A program made the position numbers and the translations under genes. From the NCBI RefSeq assembly GCF_029227915.1, contig NC_079875.1, positions 24,686,001-24,746,000 on the forward strand: 60,000 nucleotides of DNA. Reading direction: 5' to 3'. Positions 43,965 through 53,531 of this stretch are shown here, piece after piece (positions within the stretch are counted from its first letter, which is position 1; the number at the start of each line of letters is the position of its first letter). A model generated the notes under the pieces. The model did not search any database and had not been told where the DNA came from. It saw only the letters and a list, made by a program, of their open reading frames with translations. The DNA comes from Hydractinia symbiolongicarpus. Its lineage: Eukaryota > Cnidaria > Hydrozoa > Anthoathecata > Hydractiniidae.

Positions 43965-44770
43965 ATGAGTTCTAATGTTACCCCTCAGCAAAAGGAGATT
44001 ATAGACATGGTGTAAGAAAGTGTTGTGGACCTCGGGTTCACGTTTTTATACTTTTATACTATATTTTACAGCTGGTCGAGGTAGTCGAGAAATGGCAGTG
44101 AGTAAGGGGTGGTTGCCCGCGAGTATAGTCCCAAAACCTTAGTAAGCAACCACAAGTTTCATGTATACCACGTGGTATACATGAAGAATAAATTACTCTA
44201 GACATCGTTAAAGATCCATGTGCTACAATATTCACAGGACCCACTTCTTGTGGAAAGACACAGCGCATGCTTGACCTTCTCGAGAATGAGTACAGGGCCC
44301 ACGTTCATAATATCGTTATACTCTGCCCTACTCTCTGATGAAATAGGACTTACTTGGATAGATCCTCGCTGTGGCTCGATCCTTACGTGTTCCTAATTAA
44401 CCCGAAGGGCCAGTTATTTGAATGGATTGAGAAACTATCGTCACTACTGGCAGGCGAAGAAAGGTTATTTATGACGATATGATAGCCGATGAAAATCTCG
44501 ATAAGCGACGACAGCCCTTGCTCGAATTAGCTATTAGCACAGGAAGCATTCGTTACGGCTCCTTACTCAGAGTTATACCGCTTTACCCAAAAAATTTGAG
44601 ATGGCAAAAGAAGCAGCTGTTTATATGGTACCCTAGTGAGCGCTCCGATATGAAACTAATTGATGAAGAGACCAACCTTATGGATGATTGGGAAGCTATT
44701 AAGGCTCAACTCAAAAAGTCTAAGCACGCGTGTTTGTATATTAGACTCGAGCACCCAAGGATTTGGTGTA
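43965..44770 (+). pseudogene. Polinton packaging ATPase (A32/FtsK-like), broken
   Basis: The ATG at 43965 gives MSSNVTPQQKEIIDMV then a stop. After a palindrome-containing stretch comes the Walker A motif ATIFTGPTSCGKTQRMLDLL (44222-44281) and NIVILCPTL. Further pieces in other frames are LFEWIEKLSSLLAGEERLF, ADENLDKRRQPLLELAIS and SKHACLYIRLEHPR. The enzyme pumps DNA into capsids in related viruses. At least three frame breaks. Confidence 0.85.
44158..44185. repeat. Perfect 28-bp palindrome
   Basis: The left arm TTCATGTATACCAC is followed immediately by its exact complement, with CACGTG at the centre. It lies inside the broken ATPase gene, between the start region and Walker A, in a stretch (about 44013-44190) that does not fit the ATPase and may be a small insertion. 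Confidence 0.9.
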
Positions 44771-44781
44771 TATTAAAATAC

Positions 44782-44898
44782 ATGTCATATATCAGAACAT
44801 TAGAAAGGCAATTGGAAAATTGTCATGAAGAAATAGTCAGAATACCCTATCTGGAATCTCAACTGGAAGCCTCCAGGAGGAACTTCGTGATGTATTAG
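44782..44898 (+). CDS. Small Polinton coiled-coil protein
   Basis: MSYIRTLERQLENCHEEIVR continues into IPYLESQLEASRRNFVMY. It is heptad-like and charged, about 38 residues. It starts just after the ATPase remains and is probably shortened by a shift near 44875, because downstream sequence stays open in another frame. Function unknown. Confidence 0.4.
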   Translation: MSYIRTLERQLENCHEEIVRIPYLESQLEASRRNFVMY

Positions 44899-44979
44899 AA
44901 AGGGAAAAGAATACTAAGTGTTTTTTCATATCTGTCCTAATTATATGGACCCTAGTTGGAACCATTTTTTAAATAAAAA

Positions 44980-45683
44980 ATGTCACTTAGCTTATTGCCT
45001 ACCATTGAGATATTATTAAACAATCAAGGTAAACCCATGTTCAAGCGTGCTGATCTAAGAAGGTTCTTGGGAATTGCTGATATAAGAGCAACTTACAGAG
45101 ACGTAAAAACCATGCCTCGTAATGAGATCACAGACCATGCGGCAGCGGCATGGTCCAAGTAAGTAAGTGGAGACGATGCTTTCGTAACCCTGGATGCTGC
45201 ATTAGAGATTGTACATAGATCTAGAAAACCAAGGGCTCTTGAGATTATGAAATGGATTGCGATGAAGGGTATCAAAAAATTACAAAATGAAATAGAAGAA
45301 TATTGTCAAGCTCTGGCAATACTCAACGATGACCTGAACAAGAGAGAACAACAGCTCTATCTTCGAACTCTAGAAAATGCGGAGCTTCTTGATCGGCACT
45401 TACACACAGGTTATCTATATGATAATGTGATATGTGTGATTGACAAGAACGATCCTAATGAATGTGGGAAAAAAGGCCAACATCCCCAAGAAAGAAAGAA
45501 ATCCAATATGTGATGATCCTAGCGCTGTGCATACATGGAACAGGTTCAGAGATGATAATCTCTGGATAGAGAATTTATGACGTAATCATTTCAGCTTACC
45601 CGATGACGGCACGCGTGAGCTATTCGAGGGGTTGTATGATATCGATAGGTCATCATGTGTATATGTTTTTGTAGCTCATATAT
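44980..45683 (+). pseudogene. MSV199/BRO-like protein of Polinton
   Basis: The N-terminus PMFKRADLRRFLGIADIRAT resembles MSV199/BRO-N type domains common in large DNA viruses and cnidarian Polintons. A TAA at 45160 interrupts it, and after that FVTLDAALEIVHRSRKPRAL and EIMKWIAMKGIKKLQNEIEE continue, then a coiled-coil (ALAILNDDLNKREQQLYLRT). The C-terminal part (VHTWNRFRDDNLW, NHFSLPDDGTRELF) lies in another frame to about 45683. The family's role is uncertain; DNA binding is suspected. Confidence 0.7.
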
Positions 45684-45699
45684 GAGCCACAAAACATCG

Positions 45700-46719
45700 A
45701 GAAATATTACCAATTTTTAACGTGCTCCGAAGGTACTTCTACATCCTCTGGAATCAACATTAATTTTCCTGCCACAAAACTTCGATCAGGCCCTCCGTCA
45801 CGATAGTATAGGAGGCGTGTACCAGTCACGATACGATCCAACCTATACATACGCTTCGACCACCAGGCATATATGTTGCACGTCTTTTCAAATCCTTGTG
45901 TTCTTCCCCAGATTGCAAAAGGTATATGTAAAGGCCATAATCAGGCAAAAATCTTTTCCTCCGGGTGCTTCTCATTTTTTGCAAGCGGCACATCATCAAG
46001 CTTGATGGCAGATGAAGGTTTCATTCCGATCATAGCAGTCTTACTATTATTCAAAATCTTGACGATAGTGTATAGATGTTTCACCCATGTACTGCTAGTT
46101 TCATCAGTGACCAGCTCCTGCGCGTCCTGAGGCTTGAAGAGTCTTTCCACTAACACTTTATTATAGCTTTCGACAAACGCCATGAAAGTATGGTGGTATT
46201 TGGTAGTTACACGCTTTATTTCGAGACCCTCGCTTTCAAGAAACTTTGTCACGTCCGATTTAAATTCACTCCCGTTATCGCATTGGAAAGTCTTTGGGTA
46301 TCGGAGAGGTCCTGCTTTATAAATGTCCTTGAGCATATCAGCGACCTCACTGGCTTTCTTGGTTCTGAAGGGCCTCGCCACCTTATACCGTGAAGCTACA
46401 TCAATACCTGTGAGGATATATTTGTACGTATTACCATACACTTTATCATGGGGCATGTACAAGAGATCAAATTGATGCATTTGATTCGGCCTCGTAATGG
46501 TGAAATGCGGGTAATTGATCTTTTTCAGGCCTTTGATATGCCTTAATCAGAGCAACTGACGACTAACCCAATGTATGATTTTCTTTTTGGAAAGACCAGA
46601 TTTTTCAGCGAGTATCTTAATGGCCTTTCTTCCAATCCATAGATGTTTTGGTTGGTAATAGATGCTGCTTAATTTTTCTGCTTCTTCAGGAGTAACAATA
46701 TGCTTTACTTTCGACATAT
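45700..46719 (-). pseudogene. Polinton integrase (RVE type)
   Basis: The start MSKVKHIVTPEEAEKLSSIY with WIGRKAIKILAEKSGLSKKK gives an N-terminal helical region, then a stop near 46550. The catalytic core frame 46480-45941 has the first D in FDLLYMPHDK, the second in FQCDNGSEFK and the E in VESYNKVLVERLF-type context. A C-terminal chromo-like piece (LLYYRDGGPDRSFVAGKLML, IPEDVEVPSEHV) lies in another frame to 45700. It would insert the element with 6-bp duplications in the family. Confidence 0.88.
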
Positions 46720-46745
46720 TTATTACATATCGAAAACGTTCTGCA

Positions 46746-47144
46746 TCATATGTATTTGTACGCTACAAAACCGAGGGGGGCCAAGGAGCCTAGAACGAAC
46801 GTGAGTTCACCGTCCTGTTGAGGTTTGGAAGGTATATAGTAGTCGGATAACTTAGGTGCTTTTTCAATCGTCGCTATATAGTATTGTCTCATATTTTCAT
46901 CGAGCTCTTTGAGACTTTGCCCTGCCTCCCGCTCTTCTTCTCGTTTCTTATTGTACCAATCTATTTTTGCTTGACGATCCCGCACCCACTGCGCCTGAGC
47001 GGCTTGTAATTTCTCGAGGGCTAGATTGTGTCTTTTCCGCTCTTCTTTACCATGACCTAAGAGTTTACTGAATAGGAAATTAGAACCCAAAAAGGCCAAT
47101 GCGTTAATCGCTGCACCTGCTACGAGTACACCAATTGTTGCCAT
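46746..47144 (-). CDS. Conserved Polinton membrane/coiled-coil protein
   Basis: 132 residues: an N-terminal hydrophobic segment (GVLVAGAAINALAFLGSNFL), a charged helical middle (ALEKLQAAQAQWVRDRQAKI, DWYNKKREEEREAGQ) and a C-terminal hydrophobic end (FVLGSLAPLGFVAYKYI). It is intact here, one of the few. Similar proteins accompany capsid genes in cnidarian Polintons, to my recollection. Its role is unknown; it sits directly downstream of the capsid gene on the same strand. Confidence 0.7.
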   Translation of the reverse strand: MATIGVLVAGAAINALAFLGSNFLFSKLLGHGKEERKRHNLALEKLQAAQAQWVRDRQAKIDWYNKKREEEREAGQSLKELDENMRQYYIATIEKAPKLSDYYIPSKPQQDGELTFVLGSLAPLGFVAYKYI

Positions 47145-47201
47145 TGTTTATTCTATGATATATCACATAATAACGCATGGTACTGAACCCGAGCACATTG
47201 A

Positions 47202-48474
47202 TCAATACTCCACTGAGTGAAAACGCCCATCCAGGATGTTCAGCTGGGCGTCCATCAAGAGATAGACGCAACACCGTATATCACCGGTTCCTTCAGCTTT
47301 TTTCGTGATGTGCAGGGTTATGCCGTCACTGAGCCTCTGCAGAGGTCTACCATTTCCATGCAAGAAGTCCTTGGTCCGTTGCCCTAAAATCGACAAACAG
47401 CGCATAACGCTCAGTCATGAACTGGCCTATGGTCACGATCGAGTCATGCGATCCAAGAAACGCAGGCACCTGTTCCATGTGATCTTTCGACATCATCGCG
47501 TGGCTATACAGTTCATTCGGCTCACCCTCTAGGGTGATCGAGATTTTCTCGATCTTGGGGTTGTAAAACTTCTCATTATTTTCAGAGTAGGCCTTGACCA
47601 CTGTAGGGTCCTAAAATATCAGTAAAACACCCTTCAAGCTCTTGGCAGGGGTATCCAATTGTAGGTTGTACGATGTATCACTTTTCTTTAAGGTCACCAC
47701 TTTGCTCCTGAGTATACGCTCATATGGTAACGCTAACCTCGAATACCTTGAGAGCATAGCACTCCCCTATTGTTCATTGGTCACTTTATCAAACTTGAGC
47801 GCAATATTGGTAATTTTATATCCACTGTCGGCTGGTTTAGCTGCGGTAGACCCTGAAGCTGGTGTACCAGCATCTTTGATCACGTCACCGTACAGTGCAA
47901 AATGGATGACAAACTGCAGTCTATCATGTCGGCCATGTTGGTAAAATGGTAGATCCTTCTTCATCGAGAACATGGAGCCAAGAGGTATGCAGAATGTGTT
48001 ACCGTAGGCCTCAGCGATGGCCATTTCCTCGTTATTTCCTACATGGTCGCTGGCTTTGACTTGCAGAGGTCTGATGGTGCCGCTGTTAGGGTTGATACCT
48101 TGTAAAATTAAGTTATTGTTCCTATTAAATTTTGAAATCCATAGATGACAGTACACTGATAGCACATTGTAATCTTGTATGTTTTGCACTTCATTACCGT
48201 TCAAGCTGATGCGAAGGTTTTGAACCAGGGCCTTGCCGATGTTGCTGACGATGGTGCGTTTGGTATTGGTACCCGTCAGCTCCAAGTCAAATAGGATTTT
48301 GATAGAGCCTGGGAAAATTATGTCGTTTTAACCAATGTTTAGGATATCCACGTATAAGTCCTCATTTTGGTTGATTGTGCTGGGTATATGAGATACCTTA
48401 ACACGCTGTTTCTTGCCTTTTATCGCCATCATCGTTTTGATCTCCTTATTGGGATTAAGTATCTTTCCAAACAT
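47202..48474 (-). pseudogene. Probable Polinton major capsid protein (double jelly-roll)
   Basis: The start MFGKILNPNKEIKTMMAIKG at 48474 is preferred to the upstream ATG at 48600, because the divergent gene begins at 48506. Segments in order: PGSIKILFD, LTGTNTKRTIVSNIGKALVQ, DYNVLSVYCHLWISKF, FCIPLGSMFSMKKDLPFY, then after shifts SLKGVLLIF, FYNPKIEKISITLEGEPNEL and ITLHITKKAEGTGDIRCCVY with LLMDAQLNILDGRF at the end. The order and motifs fit Polinton capsid proteins. It is interrupted by stops and shifts at about 48335, 47770 and 47600. Confidence 0.65.
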
Positions 48475-48505
48475 ATTTATTATATGTTTCTGGGATTGAA
48501 ATAAA
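48475..48505. promoter_or_regulatory. 31-bp divergent spacer between capsid and plus-strand gene
   Basis: Two start codons face away from each other across 31 bp of AT-rich sequence (containing ATATTTATTATATG). A shared compact promoter is inferred from this arrangement only. Confidence 0.35.
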
Positions 48506-49740
48506 ATGCCTATAAATCCAACGTTTGAACCAGATTTTACACCAGAGGAAGACATTCCATACGAACCTGAAGAGTTTAGTAGTGAAATCCTTCGACCCAA
48601 GGATATTCAAGGAACAAGCACAGAGCCCGCAACACCTTCACGAGGTCACACTCTTGCAGCAAGGTGGGAAATACTGATATCAAAAGTTGATAGTCTATAC
48701 GAAGCTCTTAGTAAGGAGCTGAGGCAACCGAATGCCAGACACTATGATAACTTTACAATAGAAGGTAATCAGCTTACCTACGATGGTAAAGAGCTTACAA
48801 AACAAGATGGTGACCTCAAGAGTGTTGCCGAGATACGGAGGAGTTTAGGTGCAGAGCGATTGCGAACCATGGGGTTCGACGATTATACTACACCACACAA
48901 GGGTAATGGAAATATGGCTCAGAAACTCAACGAACTGGATTATGTCAATGAAAAGGCTGATGATATTGAAATGTTGCTGCTACTAGAAAATGTACTTGAT
49001 GACAAGAAAAACCTGATCGAAGATACTTCCTTTGGTGGGGATATCACAGAGCGTGAAAGAAGAGGGTTAAACCGCGAGCTACAAACGTTACGTGGTACCC
49101 TCTAGTACTTAAAGGGCAAGATGGTTGTCTACGACAGTGAGATCGACAAAGCAGAAGCCAAGGTGAAAGAGCTTGAGAGCAAGAAAGCCACGCCTTGGGC
49201 ATTCGAGGAACAGATCGCGAAGGCAATGGAAGAGCTAGAAAAACTAAAGGATAAGAACTAAGAAGCACGAAAAGCGCACGGTTTACTTTCCTCAGATACC
49301 CAGAACCAACTAAAGCATATTAAAGAAACTCTTATGAAGATCGCGGGGGATGACATGTTACTCGTGGAAAAGCTCAAGGTTCTCTTCAAGGAACAAGGCT
49401 TGACTATTGGCAGCATTATTTCTGCTGTTGGCTTGCTCATATCCACCCTGGTCCTAGCACTCGCAGGTGGTGGTGCAGCAGGAGGTGCGGAAGGAGGTGG
49501 TGGTAGCAAAGGATTCGTTCAAAAACAATTGGAGAGACTCGGTCCTTAAATAATTAGCAGGCAAGGTTAGAGCAGCTCTTCCTGGAATCATTGGTACGAT
49601 CGTATCGTTCTTTTTCCGTGTAGCCGCCAAGATTGTGGAGTATGTAGCGAGGCATCTGTATTTAGCAATTGCAGGAGCTGTAGGTATCGTAGTGGCTTAT
49701 GTGAGTAATAGGATGAATAAGGCTGGGAAGAGATATTGAG
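48506..49740 (+). pseudogene. Conserved Polinton structural-type protein, broken
   Basis: The start MPINPTFEPDFTPEEDIPYE with GHTLAARWEILISKVDSLYE and FTIEGNQLTYDGKELTKQDG matches a protein repeatedly found in cnidarian Polintons. A TAG at 49103 and TAA at 49258 interrupt a coiled-coil (SEIDKAEAKVKELESKK). The third piece has KLKVLFKEQGLTIGSIISAV with a hydrophobic segment and a Gly/Ala-rich stretch (LALAGGGAAGGAEGGGG), then KGFVQKQLERLGP. A final membrane-like end lies in another frame to 49740. A virion role is a guess. Confidence 0.72.
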
Positions 49741-49789
49741 TATGGAACGTTCTGGTAAGCTAGTGGCTTACCAGACAACTATTACATCT

Positions 49790-50891
49790 ATTTTTTTAGC
49801 CAAATATATGCTAGAATGACCCCTACTCCTACCATAACCAGCATGGCTTTGGTATCCTCGTGAACAGCAGCTTCCTCGGAGGATGGTGGTGGGGGATGAT
49901 GTCCTGGGAAGGCTGACGTTGATGCTTCCTTGGTATGGGCTTGGCAACAGTATGCGAAGCATTGATATTGGGATTAATACCAATATTAAAATGATCCCGA
50001 CTTATAAGAATCTTGTTGTTGTATCCTTGCACATTTCCGATCCTCAGATTCATATCTGAGGGGATCATGTAAACCCTGTATGCTACCGAGAAGTCTACCT
50101 TGGATCTCGCATATCTCAGTACATTCTCGAATTCACTGATATCCCTACCCAGCGACGTAGGACTAATCACCAATTGTTCGAATGTCGTCAAGTATAGTTG
50201 TTGGGCATCAATCGCGGAGCCCTCACTCCCGATTATATTAGAGCGGGCGTTGGCTTGGCTCTCCAGAATCAAATATGCGTAGAACCTTACGCTTTGCGAT
50301 AACCTTTCAATGCCAATACGGATTAAGCTGATCGATTTCTCAATCACCCACCGACTCCATGATCCCTCGTCGAAATACGAAAGCCCACTGACGGGGAAGT
50401 CTTTTCGTTTGGCCTGAACTGAAAATACTCTCATTTTTCCATTCTGGCTCATTTGGAGATACTCCAAATTCATGTGCTAATTGCTGGAGCTTTTGATTAT
50501 TAAAGGGGTTATTCAAAAGATTAAAGCGGGAAGAGCCAGGCAACGATACCTCAAGCTCCTCTAATATTTTTCGAATTTGGAAATAGACATGGAATCGATA
50601 AACAGTGCGTACAAGGGGCAAGGGGGAGTTTAGATGTTGTATGCTGATACCACATGCCGATGTAGTGCAAAATGCCGCAAAATTTAGCTGCATTGACCAG
50701 ACGCCGAAAGGGTGTGTTTTCCATTTATCAACCGGAGGGTTAGCATTGAAAACATAGTTCACAAAGATATCGAGAAACCTTACTTTAAATGACGAGCCTT
50801 TCGCGTCAACAACGATAGATTGCACAATGAGATCAGAGCCCTTTAACTGCTCCAGGTACCTGCCATGATTCGACAGATATTTGGGTTGCAC
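49790..50891 (-). pseudogene. Conserved Polinton protein with C-terminal membrane segment
   Basis: The frame from 50891 reads KYLSNHGRYLEQLKGSDLIV, NPPVDKWKTHPFGVWSMQLN, FAAFCTTSACGISIQHLNSP and VYRFHVYFQIRKILEELEV. A shift near 50400 leads to WSRWVIEKSISLIRIGIERL, SQSVRFYAYLILESQANARS, DMNLRIGNVQGYNNKILISR and a C-terminal hydrophobic segment (MVGVGVILAYIWLKK). I recall related uncharacterised proteins from corals and hydrozoans. Function unknown; a virion component is possible. Confidence 0.65.
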
Positions 50892-50984
50892 GAATATATG
50901 TTCATTCTTTCTTAAAGAAAGATGCGACAGCTCTATGTCACAAATATAGATAAGCCTACGATTTTTGAAGATTACCTAGGGCAG

Positions 50985-51220
50985 GACAGATAGCTCTTAA
51001 ATCCATCAGCATTCGACCTATGTGGCTGAATCTCTACAGCAACAACGATTTTACCCTTGTATACCGATGACACATTTAAATCTGCATCCTTGCCTTTGTT
51101 GGCTTTAATAGAATCGCTGATTACTATTTTTTCAATTTGAACCTCATCAATATCGAGCACAGTTGGTTCACTGTAAAAATCCCTTGTCTCTACGGAGTCA
51201 TTGTAAAATTTGAACATCTT
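50985..51220 (-). pseudogene. Polinton hypothetical protein, truncated
   Basis: MFKFYNDSVETRDFYSEPTV with LDIDEVQIEKIVISDSIKAN and KGKDADLNVSSVYKGKIVVA resembles the start of a longer protein known from cnidarian Polintons. The frame ends after about 80 residues. Function unknown. Confidence 0.5.
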
Positions 51221-51242
51221 TATTATAATAAGCAGAGCCCAA

Positions 51243-51458
51243 CTAAGAATTTTTACAAATACACAATCCACCGTTGTATGTTATATACATCATATAGTGC
51301 TGCCAGCAAAGCATCCTTTCTTTTATGATTAACCTCCGTCCACACTTCTCGCATCTATCATATTTATCAAGATCAATTCCGCATTCGTCGCAATATTCCT
51401 TGGTCATATTTATTTTTAAAGGCTTCGGGTAACCGTGGCCCCGAAAAGATCCCGCCAT
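51243..51458 (-). CDS. Small zinc-ribbon-like protein of Polinton
   Basis: 71 residues with CDECGIDLDKYDRCEKCGRR, i.e. two C-x2-C pairs (CDEC, CEKC) 12 residues apart, suggesting a zinc ribbon. The real start may be the second methionine (MTKEYCDEC). Intact frame, function unknown. Confidence 0.5.
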   Translation of the reverse strand: MAGSFRGHGYPKPLKINMTKEYCDECGIDLDKYDRCEKCGRRLIIKERMLCWQHYMMYITYNGGLCICKNS

Positions 51459-51467
51459 GTATTCCCT

Positions 51468-51890
51468 TCATTGTTTATTTACTCCACAAAAGCTCAAGAT
51501 CCTTCTTTTCATCCTCTGAAAAACACCAATCAATAACTCTATCATGATGCCACGCAATAGGAGTATCTCTTCCTTAATCATGGCCTTTTCCTTCTTCCTC
51601 GATCGGTACGCATCAAGCAATCGAGGATCAATGCTACTACACATATCCCGGGTCACGAACCAGTCTGGAACAAACTTGAGTAGATGAGGTCTATCTCGAA
51701 CCGCATAGTCACATATGTCTTGCGTCTTGAACCTGTCAGCCACATGTCTGATCATCCCTGGATACTCCTCAACTGCCTTTGTGCGCATGTCCCGCGTCTT
51801 GAACCTGTCGGGGGGTATACTTGAATAGCCAGGGGTTCTTTTGAACAACCTTGTTGCACATTTCCTGGGTCTTGAATTGGTCCGGTACAT
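51468..51890 (-). CDS. DUF4116-like repeat protein of Polinton
   Basis: Repeats of about 33 residues follow the pattern PxxLxxVPDxFxTRDMCxxAV: PDRFKTRDMRTKAVEEYPGM, ADRFKTQDICDYAVRDRPHL and PDWFVTRDMCSS. The C-terminus is Lys-rich then hydrophobic (EEILLLRGIMIELLIGVF). Upstream sequence to about 51950 contains more degenerate repeat units, so the gene is probably 5'-shortened. Role unknown. Confidence 0.65.
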   Translation of the reverse strand: MYRTNSRPRKCATRLFKRTPGYSSIPPDRFKTRDMRTKAVEEYPGMIRHVADRFKTQDICDYAVRDRPHLLKFVPDWFVTRDMCSSIDPRLLDAYRSRKKEKAMIKEEILLLRGIMIELLIGVFQRMKRRILSFCGVNKQ

Positions 51891-51988
51891 ACCTTACCAC
51901 TGGGGGATCCTTTTCAACTAATTTCTTTCATCTTTCTTGTCTCCAACTTGTTGATGTCAGCATTATTCCTGTTAGTTGCTTTTGGGCA

Positions 51989-52210
51989 TGACGTCATATG
52001 ATTTCGTTTATATTATTATATGTTAGTATTTAATGTTTAATATTATTTTGTGTTGGTTATTGGCAGATGACGTCATGTATTTCTGGTATATATTATTATG
52101 TGTTGGTGATTGGCAGATGACGTCATGTATTTCTGGTATATATTATTATGTGTTGGTGATTGGCAAATGACGTCATGTATCTTACATTTAATATTATTTT
52201 GTGTTGGTTA
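51989..52210. repeat. 50-bp tandem repeat with CRE-like TGACGTCA sites
   Basis: Units starting TGTGTTGGT(T/G)ATTGGCA at 52049, 52099, 52149 and (diverged) 52200 have a period of 50-51 bp. The first three contain ATGACGTCAT; TGACGTCA occurs at 52068, 52118 and 52168, and once more at 51989 outside the repeat. Confidence 0.92.
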
Positions 52211-52349
52211 CTAATGGATGACTTAGGGAATTTTCCTTTGACCAAGTCGTCTGTGCCAGAAGGAACATTTCTCTATCTCTAACATTACTATCTACGTTTG
52301 GTTGTTGAGTTAAATAAATGATCTTTACAGTTTAAAATATCGAATGAAA

Positions 52350-53180
52350 TAAAGTAAGGAAATAAAAAATGCACAATAAAATATGTCTGCGTAGCCAACC
52401 AATTTAATTGTCCAATCAATACTCTCAAATCAAGTTTTTAATTCATATTCAATTTTATCCTAACCTTATGTTTGTCAATTGTGAGTACTTTGATTTTCTG
52501 CAAGTATGAATTTTGTGACACTATAATGCTGTCTTTTTTTCATGAAATCTAATCCCAAATATTAAAACTCTGTGTTGTGCACTCTACCAATTTTCTGATG
52601 CAATGGTAATATCACATTTAAAAACAGTTTGGTGCCACCCAAACAAAAATCATCTACATGGGTTGTCTCTCCATTCTGAACAGTCTTGCATCAAGTTTAC
52701 TTACTGAAAGCTTTAACATTTCCTTCTTTTCTTGGAAATACATGTTCTAGATGCATCTAGAAGGCCATAGACTTTATTATTCAAATTCTAGACATTCCAT
52801 TTTCTGGAACTCTACGTGGTGTAAGGTATATATCTCTTGCAATGGGTTTGCCTTGCAAAAAGGTTGCTTTCATGTCAAAAGAGTTACAGAACCAATTGAC
52901 AACATTAAACATAATGATTCTTTAGTGCAATTTGGAGAGTCTGTCTAGATTGATTTTTCAAAAAAATTAATTATCGATCCAGTTGTACAATTTCTGCTTT
53001 TTCGCATATCAAAGGCTCTTGTGATAACTTTTCAGTAAAAAACCTACTCTTCAACCTTTGTCCAGTCTAAATTCTTAACATTTCCAACTTCATCAACAAT
53101 CTTTAACCAATTCTTAAACTTTCCAATTGCCTTTCCAGCTAAATTGTTATTTACAAATGAAGCATCCATTATTTATATTA
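52350..53180 (-). pseudogene. Copia RT fragment (5' half of a split element)
   Basis: The minus strand reads, across several frames, GKFKNWLKIVDEVGNVKNLD, FLQGKPIARDIYLTPRRVPE, WRDNPC/VDDFCLGGTKLF, EFYLGLDFM-like and LRVLIGQLNWLATQT. These are successive Copia RT blocks, heavily mutated. The fragment ends near 52390 exactly where the Copia consensus would continue into the sequence found at 41505. Confidence 0.7.
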
Positions 53181-53527
53181 AGTTCACTGTTGGTAATTGG
53201 TGTTTCACTACTTTTCTCCTCATCTTCAAATATTTCTCTTTCAGTTTCCTGCATGCATGTTTACTTTCTTCTTTGAGGGCCTTACTTAAAATTGTTACTT
53301 AAATTGTTGTTTGTGTAATTTGCTGAACAACTAGAAAAGTTGTTTTAAAGAGTCTAAATTATGCTAACACAGGCACCTAAGTTTTACAAAATATCTAAGT
53401 TTTGCGTACATTTTATGACCCTGATTGGGTCAAATACAATCGAAACATTTTCTTTGGCATGATTATATCAGAGTAAACAATCCAGCTTCATGAATCCTGC
53501 TCCATTGGCACGCCTCAGTACAATAGC
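53181..53527. other. Intergenic, no gene seen
   Basis: AT-rich; it may include further decayed Copia sequence upstream of the RT fragment, but no motif is readable. Confidence 0.4.
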
Positions 53528-53531
53528 TTAA

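Larger units (their letters stand above)
42295..51890. mobile_element. Polinton/Maverick, left-truncated and decayed
   Basis: Polintons are large self-synthesising DNA transposons related to virophage- and adenovirus-like viruses. The gene set supports this: protein-primed DNA polymerase B, FtsK/A32-type ATPase, retroviral-type integrase and a probable jelly-roll capsid protein, plus cnidarian Polinton hypotheticals. The block is visibly richer in GC than its surroundings. Plus-strand genes occupy 42295-45683 and 48506-49740, minus-strand genes the rest. No terminal inverted repeats were found; the left end is cut by the Penelope fragment. Nearly every long gene carries stops or shifts. Confidence 0.9.

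Noticed and set aside
49258-49509. Pro/Ala-rich minus-strand frame
   Set aside because: It is a shadow of the Gly/Ala-rich Polinton protein on the plus strand.
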